NCBI RefSeq assembly: GCF_024713975.1
Contig: NC_091114.1
Span: forward strand, 8,404,001-8,468,000
Direction of reading: 5' to 3'
DNA length: 64,000 nucleotides
Source: Paralichthys olivaceus
Lineage: Eukaryota > Chordata > Actinopteri > Pleuronectiformes > Paralichthyidae
This document shows, in pieces, positions 27,001-55,333 of this stretch (its first letter is position 1; every line of letters begins with the position of its first letter). The notes under the pieces were generated by a model, which worked only from the letters and a program-made list of their open reading frames with translations, had not been told where the DNA came from and ran no database searches. Made by a program: the position numbers and the translations under genes.

Positions 27001-28144
27001 AGCAAGTTGAGACCAGTGACGAGGAGCAAGACTTTCCAGTGCAGGAAAACCAGAGGCCTTGACGAATGGTCTAGTCAGGATTTCAGGAGGAAAAGTGATC
27101 ACACATTTCATTTGGCTCACTGGTCGTGACCTGTATTTCAACACAAAACACAAACTAACACATAACATACCTTTAATGGCACATACTTGCAAATGATTAG
27201 TGATAATCATGTTACATTTGCCTCTCTACAACATATATTACTCTGTATAGTTACTGATTTCAAAAAAGAATGGGGCTACTCATTACCTCTTTTGTATTGC
27301 ATTATTCCTGTGTTGTCTCTTTAACTGACAGCAGACTAGCTTGAAAGTTCAGATAATATCACAAAATGTATTTGTACATCTGCCGTGCTGAAATTGCATC
27401 GTTAAAGATGACATTGTCGCTTCTCATTCAAACATCTGTTTCAGTTTAGAAAACGTATCACTCAATTAACCGAATATGTTTTTTTTTTTTTTCAAAAGAC
27501 ATCATCTGGCATTAGTTGCTTGTGTGTTGGAGATCAGTGAGCTCTAGATTAGGCAGTGAGATCCTGATTCGAATGAATGAATGAATGGTGGTTGGTCTAA
27601 CTTTGCATGGTTGGACACTAATGGGAAATACTTTGTGTTAAAAAGTGGCCTGGATGATAGTAAATTATTTTAGTAAGCTACAATATTGGTGTTTAAGAAG
27701 CTGGATCTGTCACAATTGTGTGATATTTTTTGCAGCACTCACTGAGTAAATGTCACAGTATAATTAAAATATTTAACATTTGATCTTGTTCTAGTAATAA
27801 ATAATCACTTATTACAGTCTGTGCTGTCTGTACTGGAACTCAAGGCCTTAGCTTTTTGAATTCAGACGATGTAAAGTATTTTTCTGTCATGCCTCGCAGT
27901 GACCTTACTCCCTGAGTCTGCAGCTCAGACAAAGAGGCCTGACACTCGATCGCCGGGGCTCAGGAGTAACAGAGGAACAGGTTCTCACATGGGAAGGGAG
28001 GGGCAGAGTACAACCTTTAGAATCAGGGGCTCAGGTTACGCACTGGAAATTGAAGGGACTAGTTTGTCTGCCAGTTTGACTCTGTTGTTTTTACTGCCTT
28101 AAGGGTGAAAAAGTTTTCCTTGATGTGATTATTGTCCATCCTGC

Positions 28145-28395
28145 TAATAATAATAATAATAATACATTTTATAGGCGCATTTCAGAGCACTGAAGGTCAC
28201 CTTACACAGCAGATAGACAACACAACAATATAAGAATCAAAACATCAATCAATTAAATAAAATGAAATGAACAGTGACTAAAAAGAAGATAATCAATCTG
28301 AAAAAGCCTGTTTAAAAAGATGAGCTTTTACATGTGACTTAAAAATGGAGAGAGAGTCAGTGTCGTCGGCCCTGCTGTAAAGCGTTACGAGATAC
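28145..28395. mobile_element. Interspersed repeat with (AAT)n head
   Basis: Starts with a short AAT microsatellite, then TTTTATAGGCGCATTTCAGA, a CACAGCAGATAGAC block, an A-rich section and GCCTGTTTAAAAAGATGAGC. The order matches my memory of a common teleost repeat (TATAGCGCCTTTC ... GCCTGTTTAAAGAGATGGGTTT). Not coding. Confidence 0.5.
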
Positions 28396-31300
28396 TGTAA
28401 TGTTCGCTTGTATTTACAATAGTTTTAAAGCTTTTACTCTAATACCCTGTCAGCACCATCTCCGTTTATGGCCACCACCATGTTTTGTTGGTTTGACAGA
28501 CATAATAGTGGACAATAAAACAGACCATGTCTGTCGTTTTATTTACTCTACGTTTACAATTGAGCTTCATTTGGACGCCCTTCGAGTCAGACTATAGAGA
28601 ACATGTCAGCAATACTAAATGTACCCTTCGAAAGAGTTCAATTTCCTCAGCCAGAATAACACATGTCACGGCTCAGGGTTGTGCTACCTGGAATTGTTTG
28701 GGTTGGGTTGCCATGGCAGCATCAATGTTTGCCTATCATGGGCTGTCACAGCGAGATATTAGTGTCGTTTCGGGATGTGCGGTGGAGTCGGAGGGGGCTG
28801 CCCCACGGGGGCTCCAGCATTGAGAGCATTGCCGCCACAAACGTCACTGGGTTGTGTTCAGCCTCGTGTGGAAACACAAAGACTCATTTCAGTGTCAGCG
28901 ATGTTAATTTCGACTCGGTTACAGTCCAGAATATTGACGATATCTGCACTTTCAACAAATCCTACATCTAACAGCAACAAATAATGTGTTGTGTTGCTGC
29001 TGTAGCTCCAGTTTTCTTAGAACACAAAATGAATTTCAGAACAGCCTGCCATCATAAGTACTGTAATACTATAGATGAGTGAGCTCACTTACACCTTCAT
29101 CTGATACAGTTTGTGGTCGGGTTTTTTTGCATTGAAGCAGGTGTCTGTGGTTGTGTATGTGAGGAGCTACAGTATGTGTTATAGTTTTAAGATGGAGTGC
29201 AGACTCTCACAATGTTTTGATCTTTTTTTTTTTGTGAGTTTCATTGGCTTGGTCAACATTCATAGGGCAGTATTCAAAGTCCAGTCAGTACCTAATAAAT
29301 CTGCTGATTACTCAGAATAGTATTTGCTTTTCTTTTCTTTCTACGAACATTGCTTTGTTCCTTGCTGTGACGTTTTGTGGTGATCTGCGGCCCTTGCTGT
29401 CAGGAAGCTGTGTGACTCACCGACTTGATGTTTTTTTACACCAGTATCACCATTTTAGAGCAGATGAAAAGAAGAGGCCGCTTTCACGACGGAGATTCAA
29501 ATGTGCATAGTATGGAGCAGAATGGATATTTTTCAATGCAGATTAAGGAAATACCCCAAATTACGAAGGCAGAGGAAAAGGCCCATGGGGTTGACGGTGC
29601 TTCACTGAATCCAGGAAGCCTTGAGGGGCTTTTGAAGATGAAAACCTAATCACAGAGAAGAAAATATTTCTTAAGGCCCTTTGCAACGTAGAGAGAGGGG
29701 ATGTATAAGGTTCCAGATCTTGTTAGTCAGTTTTGGCTTGACAAAGGTGACCTGTTGAGGACAAGGCTTATAATACATATCCTTGCTCTCCCTACGAGTG
29801 CCTGAATCAAGAAGAATTCCTTTTATTTTCCTCACCATGAATATTTTTTTTTCTGGGAGGCACTTCACTTACATGACCTGCTAATACAAAAGAATCTTGC
29901 TTAGAATTAAGGAAGAGTTGGTGATCTAATGTTTCCTACAGCTGCATTATATGCAGTTACATTTCACTTCAGGTGTAGCAGCTTTAAAACTGCTGGATAG
30001 CTTGCATTCAAGCTCTATTGTTGCACAACAACTTACTAAGAAAGCTACAGAAATAAGAAAACTAAACAGTTGTCCCATACAAAGCAATACATTCAAAATG
30101 TCTATATTCTTTTGTCTTGCATCGACTTGAAATTATTGGCTTTGGGCAGTCTTTGCCTTTGTGACAAATATAAACTGGCCTGATTCCCTCAAGGCTTTTA
30201 AAGCGGCTCTAATAAATGTTTTTATGTAACCATTTGATCAAATGTTTATGTTTAATGTCACAGATTTTCTTATCAGATCTACAGTGCTTTATAGCAGCTC
30301 TGTTATTTTGGTTTTCCAGTCGGCCAGCTAACAGTGTTGGTTCAGCCTCACTGTTCTCAAAGGCAGGACAAAGATCTGAAAAACCCACTGTACGCAACGT
30401 GCAGACTCCGAGCAAGAGAACGAGATAAAGAAAAAGTTAGCTTCTAGCAACTAAAGGGTCAGATATTTCCTGCAGGAGCTGGTGGAGACAAAAAACAGAG
30501 CTAAAAGAGTAAATATTCGACTTAATCATCAAGTAGCCAGTATGTGAAAGCTATTTTATTGTTCCTCAACTTAAATGGAGATTTAACAAATCATTTCAGT
30601 GTTGTTGATGTCGTTCAATATACTACAAACACACTTGCTTATATGCCACTGGTTCAGCTCAAGTGTGTTACTTTAACATTTATATCAGGAAATTAAATCC
30701 ACAGTATTCCTTTCTGAAAATAAAATACCAAAGGAAGTGTTGGAAACAGGTGGAATGCAGGCAACTGCCCGATTGTGTTCCACTGCCTGACGTACAGCCC
30801 CATCATGTGTACACAACTGGACATGGAGACAATAGAGGTCAGCAGTTTAGTTCAATAGAGAGGGCAGATTGCAGGTCCTTAGTGGAACATTCATATTAGA
30901 TGTTGGGCCCCCCCTCCAGAAGTCATACTTACACACTGATATGAACTGGGATTGAAGTAGAATTACAAATTCAGTTTATATTCACTTAACAACCCCAGTT
31001 AAAATGACATTAAGACCCAGAAAGAGAACTGTGATTTATAGTTTATTGATTTTCAAAGGGTCTACCTCATTCATACTCTTGTGAACTTGTGTAATAAACT
31101 TGTTTGCTCTGTTTTGTGAGATTTGTTCTGGCTATAAACTGACATTATTTCACCCACACACACACACAGGAAGACCATCCAGTCCCTGGTTAAACCACCA
31201 GAGTACATTTACTGGCCAGTCTTTTGTGAGAACCCATCTACCAGTGAAGTGTATTATAAAGTGAATGTAGCATGGGGAAAAAAATCAAGGATTTTCTTTT

Positions 31301-32269
31301 TGAAAAGGTTTTGTGATGTAACCATAGACATGGCCCGATCAATCTCTTCAGTGCAATAAGTCTCAACATGGCTCTGTGTGTCTGCATTGCTGTTGTGCAT
31401 CATCACAAAAATGAGCTGGATCCAGTCTAAAGCAGCGTGGCTTTTAGATGAGGCTACATTGTGTTGTCAAAAACCACATCTGGAATCATTTTGTGCAAAT
31501 TTTATTTACGAGAACAAATAAAACATTTCATTTCATTGAAATTCCTCAGAATGATTAAGTGTTCCTCTCTAGGACAAAAATAAAGAATAAATAAAATCAA
31601 GCAAATGAATAGGGATGGCCTCTAAATGCAAATACTTGCTACACCCACTTTGAGCATAATATTTATTTTACCTGTGAGATGTAGTCTACCCCCAGCTGAG
31701 CTTTTCTCCCCGAGTTTACTTCAACTGACTCTCTTGACAGATTTGGAAAATTAAGGTTATTAAGACTCTGATTGTATATGACGTCAAACTGTATTGTTTT
31801 TGCTGCCCTGAGGCTTGTCCTCACATAGTTACACTATTTGCTCTTTGATCTGAGTGTTTTCCTGACATACTTTTAAAATGGCAATGAGAAACGGGGCCAC
31901 ATTCTGGGCAAATGTCCAGCTACAGTTCTTCAGAGCTACCTGGACTGGAAGGTCGGCCGTACACTTGAAACAAATACATTTTGGCATTTTAACAATTTGC
32001 AAAAAAAAAGCCAAGTTCGGGACAAAAAGAGGGGACTGCGTGTATCATTCAGATGAGGTGCAATATCCTGGTTGAAATAATGAAACTGAAAATGTTTCAC
32101 ACACAGCATGCAATTGTTGTTCCAGAATCATTGATAACAATCAACAGCTAAAAGTCTAGAGAAGTGTGTCGGCCGACTACTGGCTGAACAATTTTTCTCC
32201 CGGGCAGGTCACTCCTTGCACAGTGTGCATCACAGTGATGTGATATAATTTGTGTTTGCATGGTTAAAA

Positions 32270-32585
32270 CTAAAGGGTGCGTACCTCCGCAAAAGCCCAA
32301 CAGTTCACTTATGAACCCACTTTTAAATTCCCTAGATCTGGATCTGCATCAAATTGCACATGCTCGTAAATATCACCCACAGAAACATGCCAGAATTTTT
32401 TTTTTCATATTCGTACGTTAATTTTCTCTGAGAAATCAATGAAAATGTTCAAAAACACCCCATCTCGCAGATTCCTGGATCCCCACCAAAATGAATTTCG
32501 GACACATACTGCATCCTTCCACCAACTTTCGTGTTAATCCATCCAGTAGAGGAAAGCATAACCCCCTTGGTGGAGTCCAGAATAG
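32270..32585. mobile_element. Degenerate interspersed repeat (GATCTGGATC/CACCAAAAT type)
   Basis: Contains CCTAGATCTGGATCTGCATC, CCTGGATCCCCACCAAAATG and TCCATCCAGTAGA in the order I recall for a common fish repeat. An inverse GGTACCTCCGC-like start lies at 32280-32290. No coding content. Confidence 0.45.
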
Positions 32586-33687
32586 AAATGAAAGAACTAC
32601 AATGGCTGATATTAGTGTGCGTCATGAAATCCAGGGCTGTCTGTTCTTGCTGTGGCCTATAAAGAGTCTTCTTTTCTTTCTTTTTTTTCCTCCTCTGCCA
32701 CAGCTGACTGACTCACTGGAAAAACTGAACCTTCTGTGTAGGTCTGAACCATAGACTGGTATGAACAGCTCTGTAATGTAGACATATCTGCTTTGAGTTG
32801 AAGTTTCTCTCTCTTCTTGAACAGCCATGCACGCTGTGGTATTTTGGGCCAGGCTTGATAAGACAAGTGCTTTTCTTTGGCAACAGGAGCAGTGTTTCTT
32901 TGCACCTTAAAATATAGAATATAAATGACGAGATTTATTGTGCCTCTTTTATTACACACTAAAAGATTCTGTGAGCATGCACTGGAAATAGAACATTTAT
33001 GGTGATTAAAATAGGAAATCAACTTCCAAAACCTTTTGCCTCAGACCATTTCAATAGAAAATGACTGTAGCTCATCTTTTATTAATAATTTCCATTAGTC
33101 TTACTTTGTGGCCCTATTTCAAGTGTTCAAAGACTTTGGTGATCTGCTCTGATTTATGTTGTCTGTGACATTTCCGAGCATTCCTCCGGGCTCAGCGCTT
33201 CTCCCTTGGCTCTCCTCAGGCACCAGAGCTTTAACTCTCCCAACATGTTTGGAGCAGTGCGCTGATATACAATGACAAGAGGGTTTGTGAACGTCAACAG
33301 ATCCAGTCCCTTCATTACCCCTTGTGTTTTCCCGCAGTTTGTTTGCTAAGTTGTGGTGCAGCAGCCTTAAAGGATCCTTTTATTGCCTGAGCCACAGTAT
33401 TATTTAGCATTCTGTGTAGACTCCCATGTGGAGCCCATCCCACTATCCCGAAGTGAGATGTAAGAGTATTGCTTTCACTAACATGCTGTGTATAGCCTGT
33501 AGGGAGTGTTAAGTAATACACTGTGCTCTGTGAGATGTTTTAACCAGAGCACAGAGTTGCTTAATGTCTTCTACAAACGTGGTGCGAGAGGTCTCATTGT
33601 GTAACTGAACAAATTTACTCTAGGCTGTATAAATATCATTCTAAATTAATCGTATCTCTCTTCTCTCACTTCCAGGTACACCCAGCC

Positions 33688-50406
<16,719 letters not shown>

Positions 50407-50684
50407 CCGGCAAACATGAGCAGCAAAGATGAAAATATCGGAGGGAAGGATCAGTTGTTGGCACGGGGTATATATTTAGTAATTTAACACCTTTAATTGT
50501 CCAAACATGGTACTTCTTCTTCCCTCTGTCTTGAAAGATGCCTACTGTCTGCTTATTAGGCCAGTCATGGCTTTTCTAAGCAGATAGTGTATAGAATGAT
50601 GAATCACTGTACAGAATGTATTGCCTGCTCCTTTGGTGTAGATATATCTGCTGTGTGTGCGTGCGTGCGTGCGTGCGTGCATGC

Positions 50685-50723
<39 letters not shown>

Positions 50724-52042
50724 AGGGAGGGAGAGAGACATCATGGTGTCATTTCCCTGTCATGTAGCCTTTTCAACGCTTTGCTTATGCCCTCATTAGT
50801 TCAGTGCGATTTGTTTGAGACTGTGTACAGACCCCAACTGTTCCTTTCTGCACTTTCTAACAAAAACAAAAAAAAACCCCACAAACAAAACAGTAATTCA
50901 AGTCCGCCTGTCTTTTTGTACATATCTTTTTTTACTTGAGGGAAATCTGAAACCAGAGTTGCCTATTTCTTTGCGACATTTAAACTGTTTAATCTAAGTC
51001 TTATTGAACGTTTTGTTGCATATGTACAGGTCGAGGACGAGGCTCTCCGTCTGTGTAAATACATGTCGGTAGCAGGCGTGTCCGTGGGAGACGACTGTCG
51101 ATGACAATCACTAATTAATCGTCACTCAAATCGATATACGACATTCCCTGTGAGTAAAACGGGTCTTAAAGAAGCATTGATCTCTTCAACCACACCCATG
51201 TGATTAAAACCTGCTATTTGGAGAGAAATCATTAACAAAAGGCAAAATCGATCATAAGTAAAAACGTGTGCCACACTACTGATCCCCACACATTAAAATA
51301 AGACATATGTTCTCTTGCGGTGTCAGCTTGTATTTTTAATTAATGTTAATCTTTTTAACAGTAACTCACTGTACTTGTCCAGCTTACATGCCTCCTTGTT
51401 ATTATGAATTAGAGCTGCGATGTAATAATTACATGTATTCTTCACTGTAGCAGAAAGTAAGTTTTTAAAATTGGGAATATTATTTGCTGACAGAATATTC
51501 GTGGTAACTTTTTTGTGGCGTTCTGCACAGCTGATATGGCGTCAAAGAAGAAACGCGACATTCCTATAAATGCCGAATGAGATATATGAGAGAATATAAA
51601 AGTAAAGTGCTGCGATGAACTGTTGGGAAAAGCCTGCAGATGGCCCCATTGTAGATTTGGGGGATTGGACACTGACTTGTACAGATGTAAAATTTTCAAT
51701 TTGCACTGCATCGGTGAAAACCTGACCTTAACCCGGGTTGATGACGGGACGTGACCTCCGAAGAATATAAACGATAAACAAAGCAAAAAGAAAATTCTCA
51801 ATTATTTATTTTTGTATTATTGACATTTGGATTGCAGACAGTTAAGTAACTTAGCATTTTTAAGACTAACAATCCCCTCTTTCCCTTTGAATCTGTCTTA
51901 AGGGTTTCCACCCTGTGCTGACTTTGTAAATGTGTTCTCCTCGTAGCAGAGGGTGTACAGAAGAGACTGTTCTTTAACGATGATAGATAACCGTCCTGTG
52001 GAAAAGGAATTGAATGTCTACACTTAAATGCGCTGCAATAAA
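50407..52042 (+). other. dennd4c 3' UTR to polyadenylation signal
   Basis: No open gene follows the stop until AATAAA at 52037-52042, which is followed by a GT-rich stretch (CGTGTCCGTGTTTTTGTC). A GT microsatellite lies inside. This makes a 3' UTR of about 1.65 kb. There is no other strong signal in between, though shorter forms cannot be ruled out. Confidence 0.6.
50652..50738. repeat. (GT/GCGT)n microsatellite in the dennd4c 3' UTR
   Basis: TGCG tetranucleotide units pass into a GT run and end in GGGAGGGAGG. The region would be transcribed as part of the 3' UTR. Confidence 0.95.
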
Positions 52043-52513
52043 TGAATTTGTGAACTGATTGAAACTGAAACGTGTCCGTGTTTTTGTCTCTGCCTCGATG
52101 GGGCTTTGTATTGTGCAGTGTCAGATTGTGTAGCACGCTTATTTCCTCAGCTCTGTTCTTAAGCACACAAAGATACCCTCTGGTTTTTATGGCTCATTAA
52201 ATGCATCACCGGACTGGAAAACCTTCGACATTTTCCCTTCTGTCGACTTATTCATTTTTAAGTCTGCCTGAATGTATCCTCCATCTCACACTCCTTGTTC
52301 TCCCTTTCTTTTCTTGTCATCCTTCACTATCGCCCCTCTAAAGTGTCGCACATGATTTCTCTTCAAATCACAAACAGTCCAACAGTTCTCAACTTGACGA
52401 CTTTAGTTTTATCATTTTACTTCAGCCTTGTACATTTCCCTATATATTCTTTTATTTGATTGTTTCTGTCATTTAGGATGTTGCTATGATATGATGTCCC
52501 ACATGCACTCCCA

Positions 52514-52620
52514 ATCAATCTCTATCTATCACTCTATCACTCTCTCTATCAATCACTATCTATCTCTATTACTCTATCACCACTCCATCTATCACTCTAT
52601 CACTGTATCTATAATAATCG
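52514..52620. repeat. Imperfect CTAT/CACT tetranucleotide repeat
   Basis: Alternating CTATCAAT, CTATCACT and CTCTATCA units over about 100 bp, between the dennd4c polyadenylation site and the borealin promoter. Confidence 0.85.
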
Positions 52621-52739
52621 ATACACTTTATTTATGTATGATATATATTAAATTAGTGTTCATTTGGAATGCAACGGTTTCAGTCCTCGTTTAATTATGA
52701 AATTTTTTTATGATAATAAAATGATCAACCATATCCTTC

Positions 52740-52876
52740 CGCCACGCAACATAGTTCTGGGGGGAACTGCAGTGTTTCCGGCGGGTCGCATGAATCCGGT
52801 GCAAGTGTTTCCATTAAAGCCGCTCCACGGTCACGCACTCTGATCTTCAGGTGACTTGGAAGGAAGGAGACGGAAG
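52740..52876 (+). promoter_or_regulatory. Promoter/leader of the borealin-family gene with E2F-like motif
   Basis: TTTCCGGCGGG (52775-52785) fits an E2F-type site, in a CpG-rich 130-bp stretch before the start codon. This would agree with cell-cycle expression. No TATA box is seen. Confidence 0.45.
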
Positions 52877-54881
52877 ATGGCGCCGAGACGCACGAGGAAC
52901 GCGGGGAACGTCCCGAACACAGAACCGCTGAGACGCAGCAGACTGGCTCTGTTCATCCAGCAGTTTGAGAAAGACGGTGTGTTCTGCTTCAGCTCGGTTA
53001 ATGTCCGCCTCAACATGGTCCTACAGTTGTCCCTCTAACACCCACGTTTATGTCCTCCAGCCCAAGAACGCATGAATGAGCTGGAGGCCAAACTGGACAA
53101 CATGCTGTCCACAGTGGACAAGGTGTTCGAGGTGGAGCTGATGAAGATGCCTCCTTCTTTTCAAAACACCCGTATTGGAGATTTAATCAGTGGTAAGCAT
53201 CTTTTTATTTGAGTTTATAAAGTGCATTTGTCCTGTGGCATAATTATTACACGTTCTACAATATGCTGTGACTTTTTGTATTGTTTTTGTGCAGAGTGAA
53301 GTTGTGTTAATCCTACCTGGTTTATCTGCAGTGAAAATTTCTTTTTTTCTTTTAAATTAAACTCAACTTCCTTTATTCCTGTTCATGTTTGGCTCTAATG
53401 TAAGTTTGAATCATTAACTTAACTGGTGTTATGTCCTTTCATTACATGCTGACTATTTCAGAGGTCACTTAAGTCTAAATCTTTCAAAATAAAAGCTCTG
53501 GAGCAGCAAATTGAAGTTGATGGAATAAAGAAAATTGACTTGTTTTTCCTCATCTCTCAAACTGTCCTGTGTTATAGAGGAGGAAATCTCAGCCAGTGAG
53601 GTATCCATTGCCATGAAGGTGGGCTGACAGACGTCTCATCTTATAGATTAATTTTTTTTATAATTATTGTTCTAACCGGCTTAGTTGTCACCCTTTTTGC
53701 AGAACGAGTCCCTCGAGATGCACCAGCCCCTCAAGAGGGCTCACAGTAAAAGAGGTGACTTACTTTTTTTGTGAGCAACACTTTCTTTGAAAATCCTACA
53801 CAAAATCCAAGTAAATAGCTTAACGGTCATTTGTGCTTTTATTTTTGTAGTCAAATCAAGTGCTTCTGCCACAGTTCAGTCTGCTTCAGCCCAGAGGGCC
53901 TCACACAAGACCTCAAAGGTAGCTGATGATGGAGCAGGTGATGTGTGCACATGCACGTTAAAGGAGACGTGCATTGAGTGACGTGACAGATCTAATGCTT
54001 TCATATGCTCAGGGTTGAAACTCTCCGATTTTTCTTACTCGCAGGCAGGAAACGGTGCAAACAGGACCAGAACATTAGCCGGCAGTAGCAGCACAGGAAA
54101 TATCCGGTAGGAAGTGAAGTAACATATGACGTCTGCTGAGCTTCGTGCAGGCTGCTGATGTTGATCTATTTATTTTTATCTACAGGGGCTCTGCAGTCAC
54201 TGCCAAGAGGACTCAAAGCCGCTTGACAAAAACCAATGAGCAGGCACCAGCCATCAAACCCAAACTCAGGTTTTAGGGGGTTATCATTTCACCTGATGTT
54301 TGTACCTTTGGCTTTTAAAAGACAAATCATTTTTAATATGAGCTGAAGTGACTCTCGCGTTGTCTCAGGTCGGTCGTTTCTGCTGGTGACCTGCACTGTT
54401 CAATGGCCGGCTCGGCTGCGCACATCACCGTCACGACAGCACAGGGGCAGGTATGGGCTGAGGAAGAACTAATTGAATATTGGAGCAGACTCGATTAAAA
54501 TTCCGTTGACATCTTGTTTTCCTGCTGATGATTGGTTTAATCGTTGATACTGGACGGATGTGTTTCCAACGTGTATGTTCTGAATGTGTTCCACATGTGG
54601 TTCTCTGCCTTCTAGACCCTCAGCTTCTCTGAAGAGACCAAGGAGGAAATAAACCTCGACATGCTGGATGACGTGGCATGGTGCCAGATTCAGAAGCTGA
54701 CGGTAATGGTGCACTTTTTGGCTTTTCAAATGTGTCTGTAAGTTCAGTAACAGAACAGAAGGAGTTAGCAAAAACTTTTTTGAAGTATGAAATGGTTTAT
54801 TAATCTGTCCCTGCATGTCGGATTTTGGACTTTCAGAATCTGATGAAGTATCTGTCCAGGCGCAGTCGCTGCCAGCGATGA
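52877..54881 (+). CDS. cdca9: Borealin-family chromosomal passenger subunit (probably borealin-2), 10 exons, 250 aa
   Basis: Exons: 52877-52976, 53061-53192, 53578-53618, 53703-53754, 53851-53918, 54045-54106, 54186-54269, 54369-54450, 54616-54702, 54837-54881 (753 nt, TGA). The N-terminus (MAPRRTRNAGN, then LRRSRLALFIQQFEKD and MNELEAKLDNMLSTVDKVFE) matches the borealin N-terminal helix, which bundles with survivin and INCENP. The middle is basic and disordered (residues about 85-180). The C-terminal part (HITVTTAQGQTLSF, then DVAWCQIQKLTNLMKYLSRR) matches the borealin C-terminal dimerisation domain. The chromosomal passenger complex guides Aurora B at centromeres. The symbol is a judgement: vertebrates outside mammals have two paralogues, cdca8 and cdca9, and the short length and the location away from a cdca8 context favour cdca9. 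Exon 7 has a weak donor (GTTTTA). Confidence 0.85.
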
Positions 54882-54932
54882 GTAAAGATGCCTTGAGACA
54901 CTTGGATCTTTTAAGTGTTTTAAAAAATTTAC

Positions 54933-54938
54933 AATAAA
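54933..54938 (+). terminator. Borealin gene polyadenylation signal
   Basis: AATAAA lies 52 bp past the stop codon. The converging plin2 stop is only 452 bp from this gene's stop, so the two 3' UTRs come close or overlap. Confidence 0.7.
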
Positions 54939-55333
54939 GCATATTTGCATTATCCTACATGACTGCACAGTGTTTGTATAATATAGTCCATAAAAAGACA
55001 AAACAAAGGTTTGTGATTAAAATGACTGAACCTCTTAATCCACATTAAAGAAAATGAATTTAGAAATACAGGTTCATGAAAGCAACTCAAGCGTTTGAGA
55101 AATATTTTTTTTAATATAATCTCCAAACTTAAAGATCATGTTTGTAAAATGTGTAAAGAAATAAAGACCCAGTCACAACAAGGACCTACTTCATAATTTT
55201 TTATGTAGAAATATGCACAGGGTTAGGTTTTGACAGGTTGGTTTGAAAGTAACACATTTTGCAGAGAATCTGACATGGGACCTGATTAAAGCATAAAAAC
55301 TTAAAAATTGAACAACACCACAGCGGTAAAGCG

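Larger units (their letters stand above)
21145..33675 (+). other. dennd4c intron 1 (12.5 kb)
   Basis: No coding exon is recognisable inside. It contains several repeat remnants (listed separately), G and A homopolymers (G-run near 24186; C/A run near 21746-21765), a 28-bp AT-rich palindrome (23375-23402) and unique blocks that read like possible enhancers (for example 25400-25500). The boundaries are the donor at 21145 and the acceptor before 33676. Confidence 0.6.
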
